Below are positions 53,333 through 62,210 of a stretch of DNA of 64,000 nucleotides, in pieces. Each line of letters opens with the position of its first letter. The stretch's first letter is position 1. The translations under genes were made by a program, and so were the position numbers. The notes below the pieces were generated by a model. The model did not search any database. It had not been told where the DNA came from and saw nothing but the letters and a program-made list of their open reading frames with translations. The stretch is from the NCBI GenBank assembly GCA_041752735.1, contig JBGSVW010000020.1, positions 62,001-126,000 of the forward strand, given 5' to 3'. Origin of the DNA: UBA1422 sp041752735 (GTDB taxonomy: Bacteria > Bacillota > Clostridia > Peptostreptococcales > Anaerovoracaceae).

Positions 53333-54757
53333 ATGGGCGGAATATTTGGCGTCGTGTCGAAAAATGATTGTGTAGTGGATGTTTTTTTTGGAACAGACTA
53401 CCATTCCCACTTGGGAACAAAAAAGGGGGGGATGTGCATATTGGAAGACAACAGCTTCAACTGCGCAATCCATAACATCGAAAACTCACCTTTCCGAAGT
53501 AAATTTGAAGATGAAATCGGTGAAATGAGCGGCAAATTCGGCTTGGGTTCCATCAGTGACGGAGATCCCCAACCCCTGACCATCCTCAGTAGCCAGGGGG
53601 AATATGCCATAGCGACGGTAGGCAGAATCAATAACAAAAAAGAGCTTGCCCAAGAGTTGCTGGCCAAAGGATATGGACAATTTATGGCCACCAATGGAGG
53701 CAGAATAAACAGCACAGAAATGGTTGCAGCGTTGGTTTCCATGGGACGAAGCGTTGTGGAAGGTATCCGCATCGCACAGGATCGAATTGATGGGTCCATG
53801 ACAATCCTGATTATGACAAAAGACGGAATGTATGCCGCCAGAGACAAGTATGGTCGGACTCCCCTGATTATAGGGAAAAAATGCGGAGACAGTTATTGCG
53901 CCGCCTCTGAATCCTTTGCATTCATCAACATCGGATACAAGTTTAAGCGGGAACTGGGGCCTGGAGAAATCGCATTCCTAACGGCAGACGAAGAGAAGAC
54001 GGTGGTTCCACCGGGAGAGAAAATGCGGATATGCACCTTCCTGTGGTCCTACTTTGGATATACCCCATCCGTGTATGAGGGGGAAAACGTGGAATTGGTC
54101 CGAAACCGAAACGGAGCCATCATGGCAGAACGTGACGGAGACTTGGATGTGGATTATGTCGCCGGCGTACCAGACAGCGGCGTTGCACACGCACTGGGAT
54201 ATGCCAATGGATCTAAGATTCCATACGCAAGACCCTTGATCAAATATACTCCAACCTGGCCAAGAAGCTTCATGCCCCAAAATCAAAAGGCAAGAGAGCT
54301 GATTGCCAAGATGAAATTGGTTCCCGTTTATCAGATTATCAAAGGCAAGCGATTTGTCCTGGTGGATGATTCCATTGTCCGTGGCACGCAGCTTCGGGAC
54401 ACTGTCGGATATCTTCAAGAAAACGGGGCAAAAGAAATCCATGTTCGCTCCGCTTGTCCGCCTATTATGTACGGATGTAAATACCTGAACTTTTCCAGAT
54501 CCGTTACTGACAATGAACTGATCGCAAGAAGGGCCATCCGTGAACTGGAATCCATCGATGCCGATCAGGAAATCCCTGCTGATGTCTTGGCAGACTATGC
54601 GGCCAGTACCACTAAAAAGCATGCAGAGATGATTGATCTGATTAAAGAGAAACTTGGATTTGACTCACTTCGATATCAGGATCTTGAAGACGTCATCAGG
54701 GCTACAGAAGTGGACGGTTGCAAGCTTTGTACCTACTGCTGGAATGGACAAGAATAG
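53333..54757 (+). CDS. purF: Amidophosphoribosyltransferase-like protein lacking the glutaminase cysteine
   Basis: In position and C-terminal half this 474-residue protein is PurF, the first enzyme of purine synthesis. It has the PRPP loop FVLVDDSIVRGTQLRD (341-356) and Fe-S ligand candidates C234, C382, C466 and C469, matching the cluster cysteines of the Bacillus enzyme. The N-terminal Ntn-hydrolase half is abnormal. It starts MGGIFGVVS, so the nucleophile Cys that should follow Met is Gly. The glutamine-site motifs LQHRGQES and RYSTTG are replaced (LGTKKGG near 28 and LGSISDGDPQPL near 71). Glutamine use therefore looks lost, and the enzyme may use free ammonia or a partner. AAAGGAATCAGTAA lies before the ATG, so a mis-set start is unlikely. 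The stop is TAG. Confidence 0.85.
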   Translation: MGGIFGVVSKNDCVVDVFFGTDYHSHLGTKKGGMCILEDNSFNCAIHNIENSPFRSKFEDEIGEMSGKFGLGSISDGDPQPLTILSSQGEYAIATVGRINNKKELAQELLAKGYGQFMATNGGRINSTEMVAALVSMGRSVVEGIRIAQDRIDGSMTILIMTKDGMYAARDKYGRTPLIIGKKCGDSYCAASESFAFINIGYKFKRELGPGEIAFLTADEEKTVVPPGEKMRICTFLWSYFGYTPSVYEGENVELVRNRNGAIMAERDGDLDVDYVAGVPDSGVAHALGYANGSKIPYARPLIKYTPTWPRSFMPQNQKARELIAKMKLVPVYQIIKGKRFVLVDDSIVRGTQLRDTVGYLQENGAKEIHVRSACPPIMYGCKYLNFSRSVTDNELIARRAIRELESIDADQEIPADVLADYAASTTKKHAEMIDLIKEKLGFDSLRYQDLEDVIRATEVDGCKLCTYCWNGQE

Positions 54758-54766
54758 GAGAAAACC

Positions 54767-56443
54767 ATGCGCGCACTGATTAGTGTATCAGATAAAACCG
54801 GGGTGATTGAATTTGCCCGAGCCTTATCAGAACTAAATGTTGAAATCATATCAACCGGCGGGACCTTCAAAGTGCTGAAGGAGGCCGGAATCCCGGTGAC
54901 CCCCATCGATCAGATCACCGGATTCCCAGAATGCCTGGACGGCCGGGTCAAAACCCTCCATCCGGCCGTACACGGTGGCATTCTGGCCCGCCGCGATTTG
55001 GCGGACCATATAGACCAAATAAAGAACCTGGGCATCACCCCAATTGATATCGTGGCCATCAATCTGTACCCATTCAAGGCCACCATCCAAAAGCCGGACG
55101 TCACCCTGGCCGACGCCATCGAAAACATCGATATTGGCGGTCCGGCCATGCTGCGTTCTTCTGCGAAGAACTACGACGGCGTCGTGGTCCTCTGCGACCC
55201 GGCAGATTACGAATCGGTGATTGGTGATTTAGTAGCCGGCGCAAAATCCGTACCATCTATCGATAGTGTATCTCGGCAGACTCGGTTCAAACTGGCGCTG
55301 AAAGTCTTCCGTCATACGGCGGCATACGACGCCATGATTGCAGGGTACCTACAGACGAAGCTGGGATCAACTACAGAGTTTGCCGAAGCGGACTCTGCTA
55401 AAAGCTCAGACACAACCCATCCGGCAGCGATGGAAATGCCGGAGCAACTGACACTGACTTTCGAAAAGATTCAAACCTTGCGGTACGGCGAGAATGCCCA
55501 CCAACAAGGGACATACTATAAAGAAATCCAGCCGTATTCCGGTGCATTGGTTAATGCGGTTCAGCTTCACGGCAAAGAACTATCATACAACAACATCAAC
55601 GATGCCAACGGTGCGTTGGAATGCCTGAAAGAATTTGTCTGTGGCATCGATGAGCCCGGCTGTTGCGGCGCCATCAAAACCGGCACCTGCTGTAGTAAAC
55701 CGGCGGTCGTGGCGGTGAAACACGCTAACCCTTGTGGCGTCGCCACAGGAGAAACCTTGGTGGAAGCCTATCAAAAGGCCCATGATTGTGATCCTGTTTC
55801 AATCTTTGGCGGTATCGTTGCCCTAAGCCAACCGGTGGATTTGGAGACGGCACAGGAAATCAGCAAAATCTTTGTTGAGATTGTCCTGGCACCCGAGTTC
55901 TCTCCGGAAGCGTTGGAACTCCTAAGCAGGAAACCTAGTGTTCGTCTATTGCAATTAGACGATATAGGCGGGAAACCAACCACTTCCCGCATTGACGTGA
56001 AAAAGGTCAGTGGTGGCCTTCTGGTTCAAAACGCGGACGACATCCTATTTAACAAAGACGAACTGAAATGCGTTACCGTTGCCATTCCCACAGAAGCGCA
56101 ACTATCCGATATGGAAATGGCCATGAAAGTGGTCAAGCATGTGAAATCAAACGGTATTGTATTTGTCAAAGACGGTCAAACCATTGCCATCGGTCCGGGT
56201 CAAACCAATCGGATCTGGGCAGTGAAGAATGCCATCAGGCAGTGCAACTACGACATGAAAGGCTGCGTGATGGCATCCGACGCCTTCTTCCCTTTTGATG
56301 ACTGTGTCACAGAGGCGGCGGCCGCCGGGGCGGTTGCGATTATCCAGCCCGGCGGTTCAGTGCGGGATCAGGATTCCATCGACAAGGCCAACGAGCTTGG
56401 CATCGCTATGGTTTTCACCGGCACACGTCATTTCAAACACTAG
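54767..56443 (+). CDS. purH: AICAR transformylase / IMP cyclohydrolase
   Basis: This 558-residue bifunctional enzyme finishes IMP synthesis. The N-terminal cyclohydrolase has ALISVSDKTGVIEFARAL, STGGTFKVLKEAGIPV and DGRVKTLHPAVHGGIL. The C-terminal transformylase has LRYGENAHQQGTYYKE, VAVKHANPCGVATGETL and CVMASDAFFPFDD. It is about 40 residues longer than usual, with extra sequence near 205-225 and in a Cys-rich stretch near 295-312 (GCCGAIKTGTCC). AGGAGAAAACC precedes the ATG. The stop is TAG. Confidence 0.95.
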   Translation: MRALISVSDKTGVIEFARALSELNVEIISTGGTFKVLKEAGIPVTPIDQITGFPECLDGRVKTLHPAVHGGILARRDLADHIDQIKNLGITPIDIVAINLYPFKATIQKPDVTLADAIENIDIGGPAMLRSSAKNYDGVVVLCDPADYESVIGDLVAGAKSVPSIDSVSRQTRFKLALKVFRHTAAYDAMIAGYLQTKLGSTTEFAEADSAKSSDTTHPAAMEMPEQLTLTFEKIQTLRYGENAHQQGTYYKEIQPYSGALVNAVQLHGKELSYNNINDANGALECLKEFVCGIDEPGCCGAIKTGTCCSKPAVVAVKHANPCGVATGETLVEAYQKAHDCDPVSIFGGIVALSQPVDLETAQEISKIFVEIVLAPEFSPEALELLSRKPSVRLLQLDDIGGKPTTSRIDVKKVSGGLLVQNADDILFNKDELKCVTVAIPTEAQLSDMEMAMKVVKHVKSNGIVFVKDGQTIAIGPGQTNRIWAVKNAIRQCNYDMKGCVMASDAFFPFDDCVTEAAAAGAVAIIQPGGSVRDQDSIDKANELGIAMVFTGTRHFKH

Positions 56444-56508
56444 CCAAAACTTAAATGTTAAGCGTGGATTCAAGACCCGAATTCCAGTACGCTTTGAAAG
56501 GATTCTTT

Positions 56509-57834
56509 ATGAAAGTACTCGTTGTAGGTGGAGGCGGCAGAGAACACGCCATTGTCTGGAAGCTGGCTCAAAGCAAACAAGTTACCCAGCTTTTTTGCGC
56601 ACCCGGCAATCCCGGGATTGCAGAGTTGGCTTGGTGTGTAGATATTGCCGCTGAAGACATTGACCAGATTTGCGCCTTTGCCAAGGCCGAAAAAATTGAC
56701 CTTGCGGTCATCGGCCCTGAGGTGCCACTGGCGATGGGCATCGTGGATCGACTGGCTGATGCGGGTATTCTTGCTTTCGGTCCCAACCAAAACTGTGCAA
56801 GATTGGAAGCTAGTAAAGCCTTTACCAAAAGTTTTCTCTCCCGCCATGAAATCCCAACAGCGGGATATCGGGAGTTCACAGACAAAGACACCCTCCTCGC
56901 CAATGTAGGAATTTTCGGATTCCCCATGGTCATCAAAGCCGATGGTCTGGCGGCGGGAAAAGGTGTGGTCATTGCAGAAAATCATCAGGAAGCGGTGGAT
57001 GCCATCGAGGAAATGATGGGGGCTCGGGTTTTCGGCACAGCCGGAGACAAAGTAGTGGTGGAAGAGTATCTGACAGGCATTGAAGCCTCCATGCTTTGCT
57101 TTGTGGACCACCATTCCATCGTTCCAATGGCATCCGCTCAAGATTACAAACGGATTTTTGACGGAGACCAGGGTCCCAACACCGGTGGCATGGGCACGTA
57201 TTCCCCCTCTCTTGTTTTCAATGAGACGTTGGAGGAGCGGATCCGAAAGGAAATACTGGAACCGACGCTGGCTGGATTCCAGGCGGATGGTCTGGACTTT
57301 CAGGGGGTACTGTTTATTGGCCTAATGATTTCAGAAGAAGGCCCCAAAGTCATTGAGTTCAATAACCGCTTTGGCGATCCGGAAACTCAATCCATCTTAC
57401 CTAGAATGGATAATGACCTGTTGGAAGTGTTGTTGGCGGTTTGCGATAATCGACTTTCTGAAATCAATCTGACTTGGAATCCCAAATCAGCCGTATGTGT
57501 CGTGTTGGCTGCCCCCGGTTACCCGGGAAGCTACGAAAAAGGACTTCCGATTTCAGGGTTGGACCAATTTGCCGGTGCGCAACAAGGCGAAGGGAACAAT
57601 CACGACACAAGTGCTGCTCCAGCCCCAGACGTCATGGTTTTTCATGCCGGTACAGCGTTTTCCACCACGCCCGGTTCAGATGTGATTGTCACCTCAGGCG
57701 GACGGGTTCTGGGTGTTACCGCAATGGGGGATACCCACGAATATGCCAGAAATAAAGCCTATGAAAGTCTGAAGAAAATCCATTTTAAAGGCATGCAGTA
57801 TCGCAAGGATATCGGTCTGATTAATCTGAAGTAA
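56509..57834 (+). CDS. purD: GAR synthetase
   Basis: This 441-residue ATP-grasp ligase joins phosphoribosylamine and glycine. It has the start MKVLVVGGGGREHAIVWKL, PEVPLAMGIVDRL, FPMVIKADGLAAGKGVV and NNRFGDPETQSILPRM. The frame is open to 56455, but GAAAGGATTCTTT precedes the ATG at 56509. It is the last gene of the purine operon. purK, purB and guaA/B are absent. No clear terminator follows. Confidence 0.95.
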   Translation: MKVLVVGGGGREHAIVWKLAQSKQVTQLFCAPGNPGIAELAWCVDIAAEDIDQICAFAKAEKIDLAVIGPEVPLAMGIVDRLADAGILAFGPNQNCARLEASKAFTKSFLSRHEIPTAGYREFTDKDTLLANVGIFGFPMVIKADGLAAGKGVVIAENHQEAVDAIEEMMGARVFGTAGDKVVVEEYLTGIEASMLCFVDHHSIVPMASAQDYKRIFDGDQGPNTGGMGTYSPSLVFNETLEERIRKEILEPTLAGFQADGLDFQGVLFIGLMISEEGPKVIEFNNRFGDPETQSILPRMDNDLLEVLLAVCDNRLSEINLTWNPKSAVCVVLAAPGYPGSYEKGLPISGLDQFAGAQQGEGNNHDTSAAPAPDVMVFHAGTAFSTTPGSDVIVTSGGRVLGVTAMGDTHEYARNKAYESLKKIHFKGMQYRKDIGLINLK

Positions 57835-57879
57835 AACGAATCAAATCTCTTATATCGCTAAAATAATTATTGTTTTTAT

Positions 57880-57907
57880 TTGGACTTTGAAGTGTTACAA
57901 TTATAAC
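57880..57907 (+). promoter_or_regulatory. Possible promoter of the membrane/radical SAM cassette
   Basis: TTGGAC at 57880-57885, a 16-bp spacer and TATAAC at 57902-57907, 68 bp before the ATG at 57975. It is AT-rich and only moderately like consensus. Confidence 0.35.
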
Positions 57908-57974
57908 AACTGTATGAACAAACAGCTAGAATCGCTTAAATAGAGTATTTCATATAATACGAAAGGAGGAAAAG

Positions 57975-58877
57975 ATGAACGATGCGGTTCAAAAACCGGC
58001 AGTTTCTATGATTCCTATTCCTACCGGTACCCTTGAAAAAGAAAAGGACTTTGAGTGGGAGAGCGAGGAAACGATTGGAAGAGTAGATGCTGTGGCCCAT
58101 GAAGGGTTGGGAGAAATGCCCAGACAAGGACTCTGGAAACTTCTCAAGACCATTGTGCTTAGCAATTATAAATCATTTCCAAAGAGAATTCTAAAAGATG
58201 CCATATGGGTCGGACCCTTGGCAGTGGTGTGGGTTTTGCTTTGGACAATCGACGGGATGACAATGTATACCCTTCCCGGGGTAGTCGGAACGCTGGCTTG
58301 GGTAGGAATCTTTCTAACAGCAACTTATAACGGATTTCTAGGTAAGGCAGCATTTATCACAGTCTTCAGTAGAACTTTTATCCCATTAATTAAGGGGATT
58401 GCAAAAGGAGAAGGCCACGACATCGGGGCGCGTTACAAAAAAACCTTGAAATTAATCATGAATCTAATCAAAACCGGCAAACAGACAGCCTTAAAACTAA
58501 TGCTGATGGGTGCCGGCGTCGGGCTGATTGCTTCTAATCTCTTAACACGCAATAATAAAATTGACAAATATTTCATTTGCCTTCTCTGTGCAATGGCTCT
58601 TTTTGATGACTTATCAAAAGGACAAGGAAGCATGGTGGTGAGATTGACCTCGGCAGCGCTTAGGGATATCCCCATGATGCTGGGTCAGGCGTTTTCGGTA
58701 AACATGCGGACAACATACTTGTGGATCACCGGATTTGCGGTCGGTTTAGTCTTAGCCATTGTTCCCGGGCAATTTGTAAACTCGTTTTACAGCCCTATGG
58801 GGGCAATTTTTGGTGCGATTGTCTTGATTGCAGGAATCGTACTACACTTTGTTGGTGGCAAAAATGCAACAGGGTGA
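57975..58877 (+). CDS. Membrane protein of unknown function, first gene of the radical SAM cassette
   Basis: I do not recognise this 300-residue protein. Residues 1-75 are acidic and soluble. Hydrophobic segments follow at about 78-95 (VGPLAVVWVLLWTI), 102-118, a basic loop RYKKTLKLIMNLIKTGKQTA, then about 177-192, and two C-terminal segments (about 250-268 and 277-294) with a conserved-looking IVPGQFVNSFYSPMGAIFGA. GAAAGGAGG precedes the ATG. Its end overlaps the radical SAM gene by 14 bp, so the two are translated together. It could be a transporter, anchor or membrane peptidase-like partner; no catalytic motif was seen. Confidence 0.75.
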   Translation: MNDAVQKPAVSMIPIPTGTLEKEKDFEWESEETIGRVDAVAHEGLGEMPRQGLWKLLKTIVLSNYKSFPKRILKDAIWVGPLAVVWVLLWTIDGMTMYTLPGVVGTLAWVGIFLTATYNGFLGKAAFITVFSRTFIPLIKGIAKGEGHDIGARYKKTLKLIMNLIKTGKQTALKLMLMGAGVGLIASNLLTRNNKIDKYFICLLCAMALFDDLSKGQGSMVVRLTSAALRDIPMMLGQAFSVNMRTTYLWITGFAVGLVLAIVPGQFVNSFYSPMGAIFGAIVLIAGIVLHFVGGKNATG

Positions 58878-59964
58878 AAATGGCTGGGTTGTGCTAGAAG
58901 ATGAGAATGCGCCATTTCGCAGTCACTTTAATCGAATCAATGGGCAATATCTTCGCACCGGACTATTGGATGAGAACGGCATAGATACAGGAGAAGATCC
59001 ATTTTCCGCATCCTTTCCACATTTGCTCGACGTGGGTATAATGGGAAGCTGCGGCCATGGATTATCAGGGTTATGCAAAGAAGCGGGAGATTATTGCTAC
59101 CAAAGTGGTTCGTCAAAAATTCAGGACAATATGACATTTGAAGATTTTCAAAGGATTGTTGATGAATGCAAGGGGAAGGTATTTCAATTTGCGCTGGGAG
59201 GTAGGGGCGACCCGGATCAGCATGAGCAGTTTGAAGCATTCCTAAAATATTCAAAGGACAATGGCATCATTCCAAATTTGACGACCTCAGGATATGGACT
59301 AACTGAAGAGAAGGCACAGCTCATCGCGATTTATTGCGGAGCCGTGGCTGTTAGCTGGTATCGCAACAAGTACACACATCAAGCCATCGAGAGGTTACTC
59401 AAAGCAGGCGCAAAGGTAAACATTCATTATGTTCTAAGCAAAGACACTATTGAGGAAGCCATTCAAATCCTTGAGCATAAGACGTTGCCAGAGGGTGTGA
59501 ACCGAATTGTCTTTCTGCTATTCAAACCGGTTGGACAGGGCAAGCAAGAGCAAGTCCTGAAGCCGGACGGACGAACCGCCCACTTTTTTTCATTGATGGA
59601 CACGGAATATGGACTGACCAAATCGGGATTTGACAGTTGCATGGTTCCAGGTGTTTTGAATAGCACTTATGTGGTGGATCCGGATTGCTTTGATGCATGC
59701 GAGGCAGGCAGATATTCTGCCTATATAACACCGGATATGATTATGACGCCCTGCAGCTTTGATCAGGATGGAAAGTTTGGGATTGCACTTGGGGGAAGAA
59801 CCTTACAAGACGCATGGAATAGCCCACCCTTTACTCAGTTTAGAGAAAAGCTTTCCAATGCCTGTCCGAATTGTTCCAAACGTAATAACTGTTTCGGGGG
59901 ATGTCCAATTGTGCCCGAAATAACCCTTTGTGATGATGAACACAGAAGGAGTAAGAGAATATGA
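58864..59964 (+). CDS. Radical SAM/SPASM-type enzyme with unusual cysteine spacing
   Basis: This 366-residue protein has a cysteine trio C63-x7-C71-x6-C78 in GSCGHGLSGLCKEAGDYCYQ instead of the usual Cx3Cx2C, ending in the CY seen in many peptide-modifying radical SAM enzymes. The barrel has FALGGRGDPDQHEQFEAFL (GGE/GGDP-like SAM contact) and PNLTTSGYGLTEE. The C-terminal 90 residues are SPASM-like: C-x3-C near GVVDPDCFDACEAG, TPDMIMTPCSFD, then CPNC, NNC and GGCPI. Such enzymes usually modify peptides or proteins in the cytoplasm. The start is the ATG at 58864 (a TTG at 58828 is possible). It overlaps the neighbours on both sides (14 bp and ATGA), so its substrate is probably in the same operon. 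Confidence 0.82.
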   Translation: MQQGENGWVVLEDENAPFRSHFNRINGQYLRTGLLDENGIDTGEDPFSASFPHLLDVGIMGSCGHGLSGLCKEAGDYCYQSGSSKIQDNMTFEDFQRIVDECKGKVFQFALGGRGDPDQHEQFEAFLKYSKDNGIIPNLTTSGYGLTEEKAQLIAIYCGAVAVSWYRNKYTHQAIERLLKAGAKVNIHYVLSKDTIEEAIQILEHKTLPEGVNRIVFLLFKPVGQGKQEQVLKPDGRTAHFFSLMDTEYGLTKSGFDSCMVPGVLNSTYVVDPDCFDACEAGRYSAYITPDMIMTPCSFDQDGKFGIALGGRTLQDAWNSPPFTQFREKLSNACPNCSKRNNCFGGCPIVPEITLCDDEHRRSKRI

Positions 59965-61955
59965 AATACAGAACAGATTTTGTAACAAATTCCAGCAGCA
60001 GCAGTTTTGCCGCTGCTGCAGTCACCACCGTTGCCGGCATTATTGCTTCTTGCAATTGCACTTCAGTGGACCCAAGTGAAAAAGATCCCGAAGAAAACAT
60101 GGGCGATGATGAAATATTTCTCCAAAAAACCATGATGCCGGAGGGCATTGCCAAAATGGTAGCCGGCGGAGAGCCCGTTTTCCTATATGCCCAGCTTTGT
60201 CAGATGACAGAGAAAGGCATTCAAGTGCTGGATGAACCAACCCAATCAATTACATTCAGCGTTTCTACGGGTGGGAAATATGTTCAACTTGGAGAGGTTC
60301 AGATGGCAGGTGATTTCGCTGCTGTGGATGCATCCGGTGTAACACCTGATGAGCCCGGAACCCCGCCGCAGAAAGTGGTCATCAAAGCCACCTGTAGGCA
60401 CAAGAAAAAGAGATACACCGCCACCTTCCGCCTAGTGTTTGAAGCGGAAGCGGAGTTGATTGTGAAGCCGGCAAAACTGAACTTCCTTAGCAAATCCGGT
60501 GAAAGCGGAGAATGTACGGTAGAAATCAAAAATCGAGGAGAAGATCCCTGGAACCTGAGTCTGGAAGCGGATCATTGGGCAGAAGGAATTTGTTCTTTCA
60601 GTTTAGAGGATATTTCAGACAAAGGAGATAAAGCCAAATTAAAGGTAATGGAAGATGACCGGGAAGAAGTGACCGGAAGCAAAACAGATCACTATTCCAA
60701 AGGCAAATTAACTGTAAACGGAAATAATGGCGACAAAGAACTATCGGATTATTGCGAAGTGTATATCTGGCGGGAAGGCTTATTCCGAATGGAAAGCAAT
60801 GATGAAGACCGGGAGACTGGGGATATCATTGTGAAGGCTGACAAAGATGAGCAGGAAGCCATGAAGAAATCATGCTTCGATCTGCGGTATATGCGTTGGA
60901 ATGATTCGACAAAATCACTGAAATGCGATACAGAAATATTTTCCACCGATGAATTCTACTTTGGCGAAGTGGAGCCGAAGGATGAAGGTGCAGAAGCTAT
61001 TTTTGAAACATCCAACATCACCTTTGCCTATGACGGCGCCCGACCGTCAAACCTGCCATCCGGCAAGTTTCTTGTCAATATTGACAAGGTGATTCCAGGC
61101 AAGCGAGGAGAACGTTTCCGCTTTGACGTGACCGCCACAGTGGACAGCGGAGAAGACTTTTATGAAGTCACGATTCCTTTCGCAATATCTCCCGCATTCT
61201 TGTCTGAAGGTTCAACAGAATGGCAGCAAGAATACGACTATTGCAAAAAAATCATCAATGAATTCTTCCCGGAATCCCGCAAAGCTGCAAAACTTTCGGA
61301 GTTGGAAGAGTGTAAGCACTATATGGGTGCTGGGGATTTGAAGCAATACAGAAAAGAAACCTGGAGCGTAGCTTACGACATCATTATGAAACAGAAAGAA
61401 AGCTACGATAGCGATGCGGCATGGTACGATTGGGCAATGTACACCGCAGAGTGGGTGCAGTGGCTAAACGACCGGGCATTCAACACCGTCGTTTCAACAC
61501 TAACAGGACCCCTTGGGGCTGTTGTCGCCGGACAGTGTAAGGAACTGATTCAAGATTTAATCGCCAAGTACGTTCTTGTTAAGGCCACCGACACATGGAC
61601 CGATATCTGCTATGATTTGCTATATTCCAGATTCTCCAGCCTATTTGGGACTGTAGTTGATAGCAAGTATTTTTCTGATCCGTCGCTGGGCAAAAAATGG
61701 ATTGGAATGTATTTCATGTATCGATGGACCTACCACTGGGCATTTGACTATGAAGGTAAAGAAAGAAAAGGATGTCTTGAGGGACTTCGATCAGCCTGTG
61801 CGGATTTGACCGGCGTGGGAATGGAAGAATACATGAAACCTTTCATAAAACTCATGGCGGGCAAGGGAGGCTTCAAGCAAAATATGGACATAGATGAGTA
61901 TGTTACAAAAACCATAGCGGCTGTAAAACCGTACTTGTCAGGTCTCATGGAATAA
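59961..61955 (+). CDS. Large protein with N-terminal TDFVTNSSSSSF motif, probable partner or substrate of the radical SAM enzyme
   Basis: I do not know a function for this 664-residue protein. It starts MKYRTDFVTNSSSSSF, an N-terminal string that I recall from many otherwise unrelated hypothetical proteins of anaerobes. A hydrophobic stretch (17-30) ends at C31 in GIIASC, which resembles a lipobox, so an exported lipoprotein is possible although the n-region is atypical. Residues about 75-410 look like beta-rich Ig-like repeats (SITFSVSTGGKYVQLGEV, LIVKPAKLNFLSKSGES). The last 230 residues are helical and Trp/Tyr-rich (AAWYDWAMYTAEWVQWLNDRA). The ATG overlaps the radical SAM stop (ATGA). The stop is TAA. 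Confidence 0.78.
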   Translation: MKYRTDFVTNSSSSSFAAAAVTTVAGIIASCNCTSVDPSEKDPEENMGDDEIFLQKTMMPEGIAKMVAGGEPVFLYAQLCQMTEKGIQVLDEPTQSITFSVSTGGKYVQLGEVQMAGDFAAVDASGVTPDEPGTPPQKVVIKATCRHKKKRYTATFRLVFEAEAELIVKPAKLNFLSKSGESGECTVEIKNRGEDPWNLSLEADHWAEGICSFSLEDISDKGDKAKLKVMEDDREEVTGSKTDHYSKGKLTVNGNNGDKELSDYCEVYIWREGLFRMESNDEDRETGDIIVKADKDEQEAMKKSCFDLRYMRWNDSTKSLKCDTEIFSTDEFYFGEVEPKDEGAEAIFETSNITFAYDGARPSNLPSGKFLVNIDKVIPGKRGERFRFDVTATVDSGEDFYEVTIPFAISPAFLSEGSTEWQQEYDYCKKIINEFFPESRKAAKLSELEECKHYMGAGDLKQYRKETWSVAYDIIMKQKESYDSDAAWYDWAMYTAEWVQWLNDRAFNTVVSTLTGPLGAVVAGQCKELIQDLIAKYVLVKATDTWTDICYDLLYSRFSSLFGTVVDSKYFSDPSLGKKWIGMYFMYRWTYHWAFDYEGKERKGCLEGLRSACADLTGVGMEEYMKPFIKLMAGKGGFKQNMDIDEYVTKTIAAVKPYLSGLME

Positions 61956-62030
61956 GATTTCGTGACAAACACAAGGGCTTCAAATTAAACTCGGAATTGA
62001 TTCAGCGTTTAAATACTAGACTCTAAGAAG

Positions 62031-62170
62031 TATATATTGCATAAAGAGCCGCATATTGCACAAAATATGTTGCCGATTATGCAATATATATTTTTTAATT
62101 GCCTAAATCAATTGTATTATACATAAAATGCGTATATAATTATGCAATAAACACAAAACGATGCAATATA
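62031..62170 (+). repeat. Array of five TTGCAT/ATGCAA repeats around the fic promoter
   Basis: Copies lie at 62031-62044 (TATATATTGCATAA), 62053-62063 (ATATTGCACAA), 62077-62090 (TTATGCAATATATA), 62140-62150 (TTATGCAATAA) and 62160-62170 (GATGCAATATA). The first and third form a 14-bp perfect inverted repeat followed by six T, so they might also terminate the preceding gene. The last two overlap and follow the predicted start of fic transcription. The rest of 61956-62210 shows nothing else. Confidence 0.65.
62112..62140 (+). promoter_or_regulatory. Predicted promoter of fic
   Basis: TTGTAT at 62112-62117, a 17-bp spacer and TATAAT at 62135-62140; the repeat at 62140 begins at the last base of the -10 box. 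Confidence 0.65.
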
Positions 62171-62210
62171 GTAAGGCATTTAGAGACTTTTGGCATTTGA
62201 AGGAGCCACC

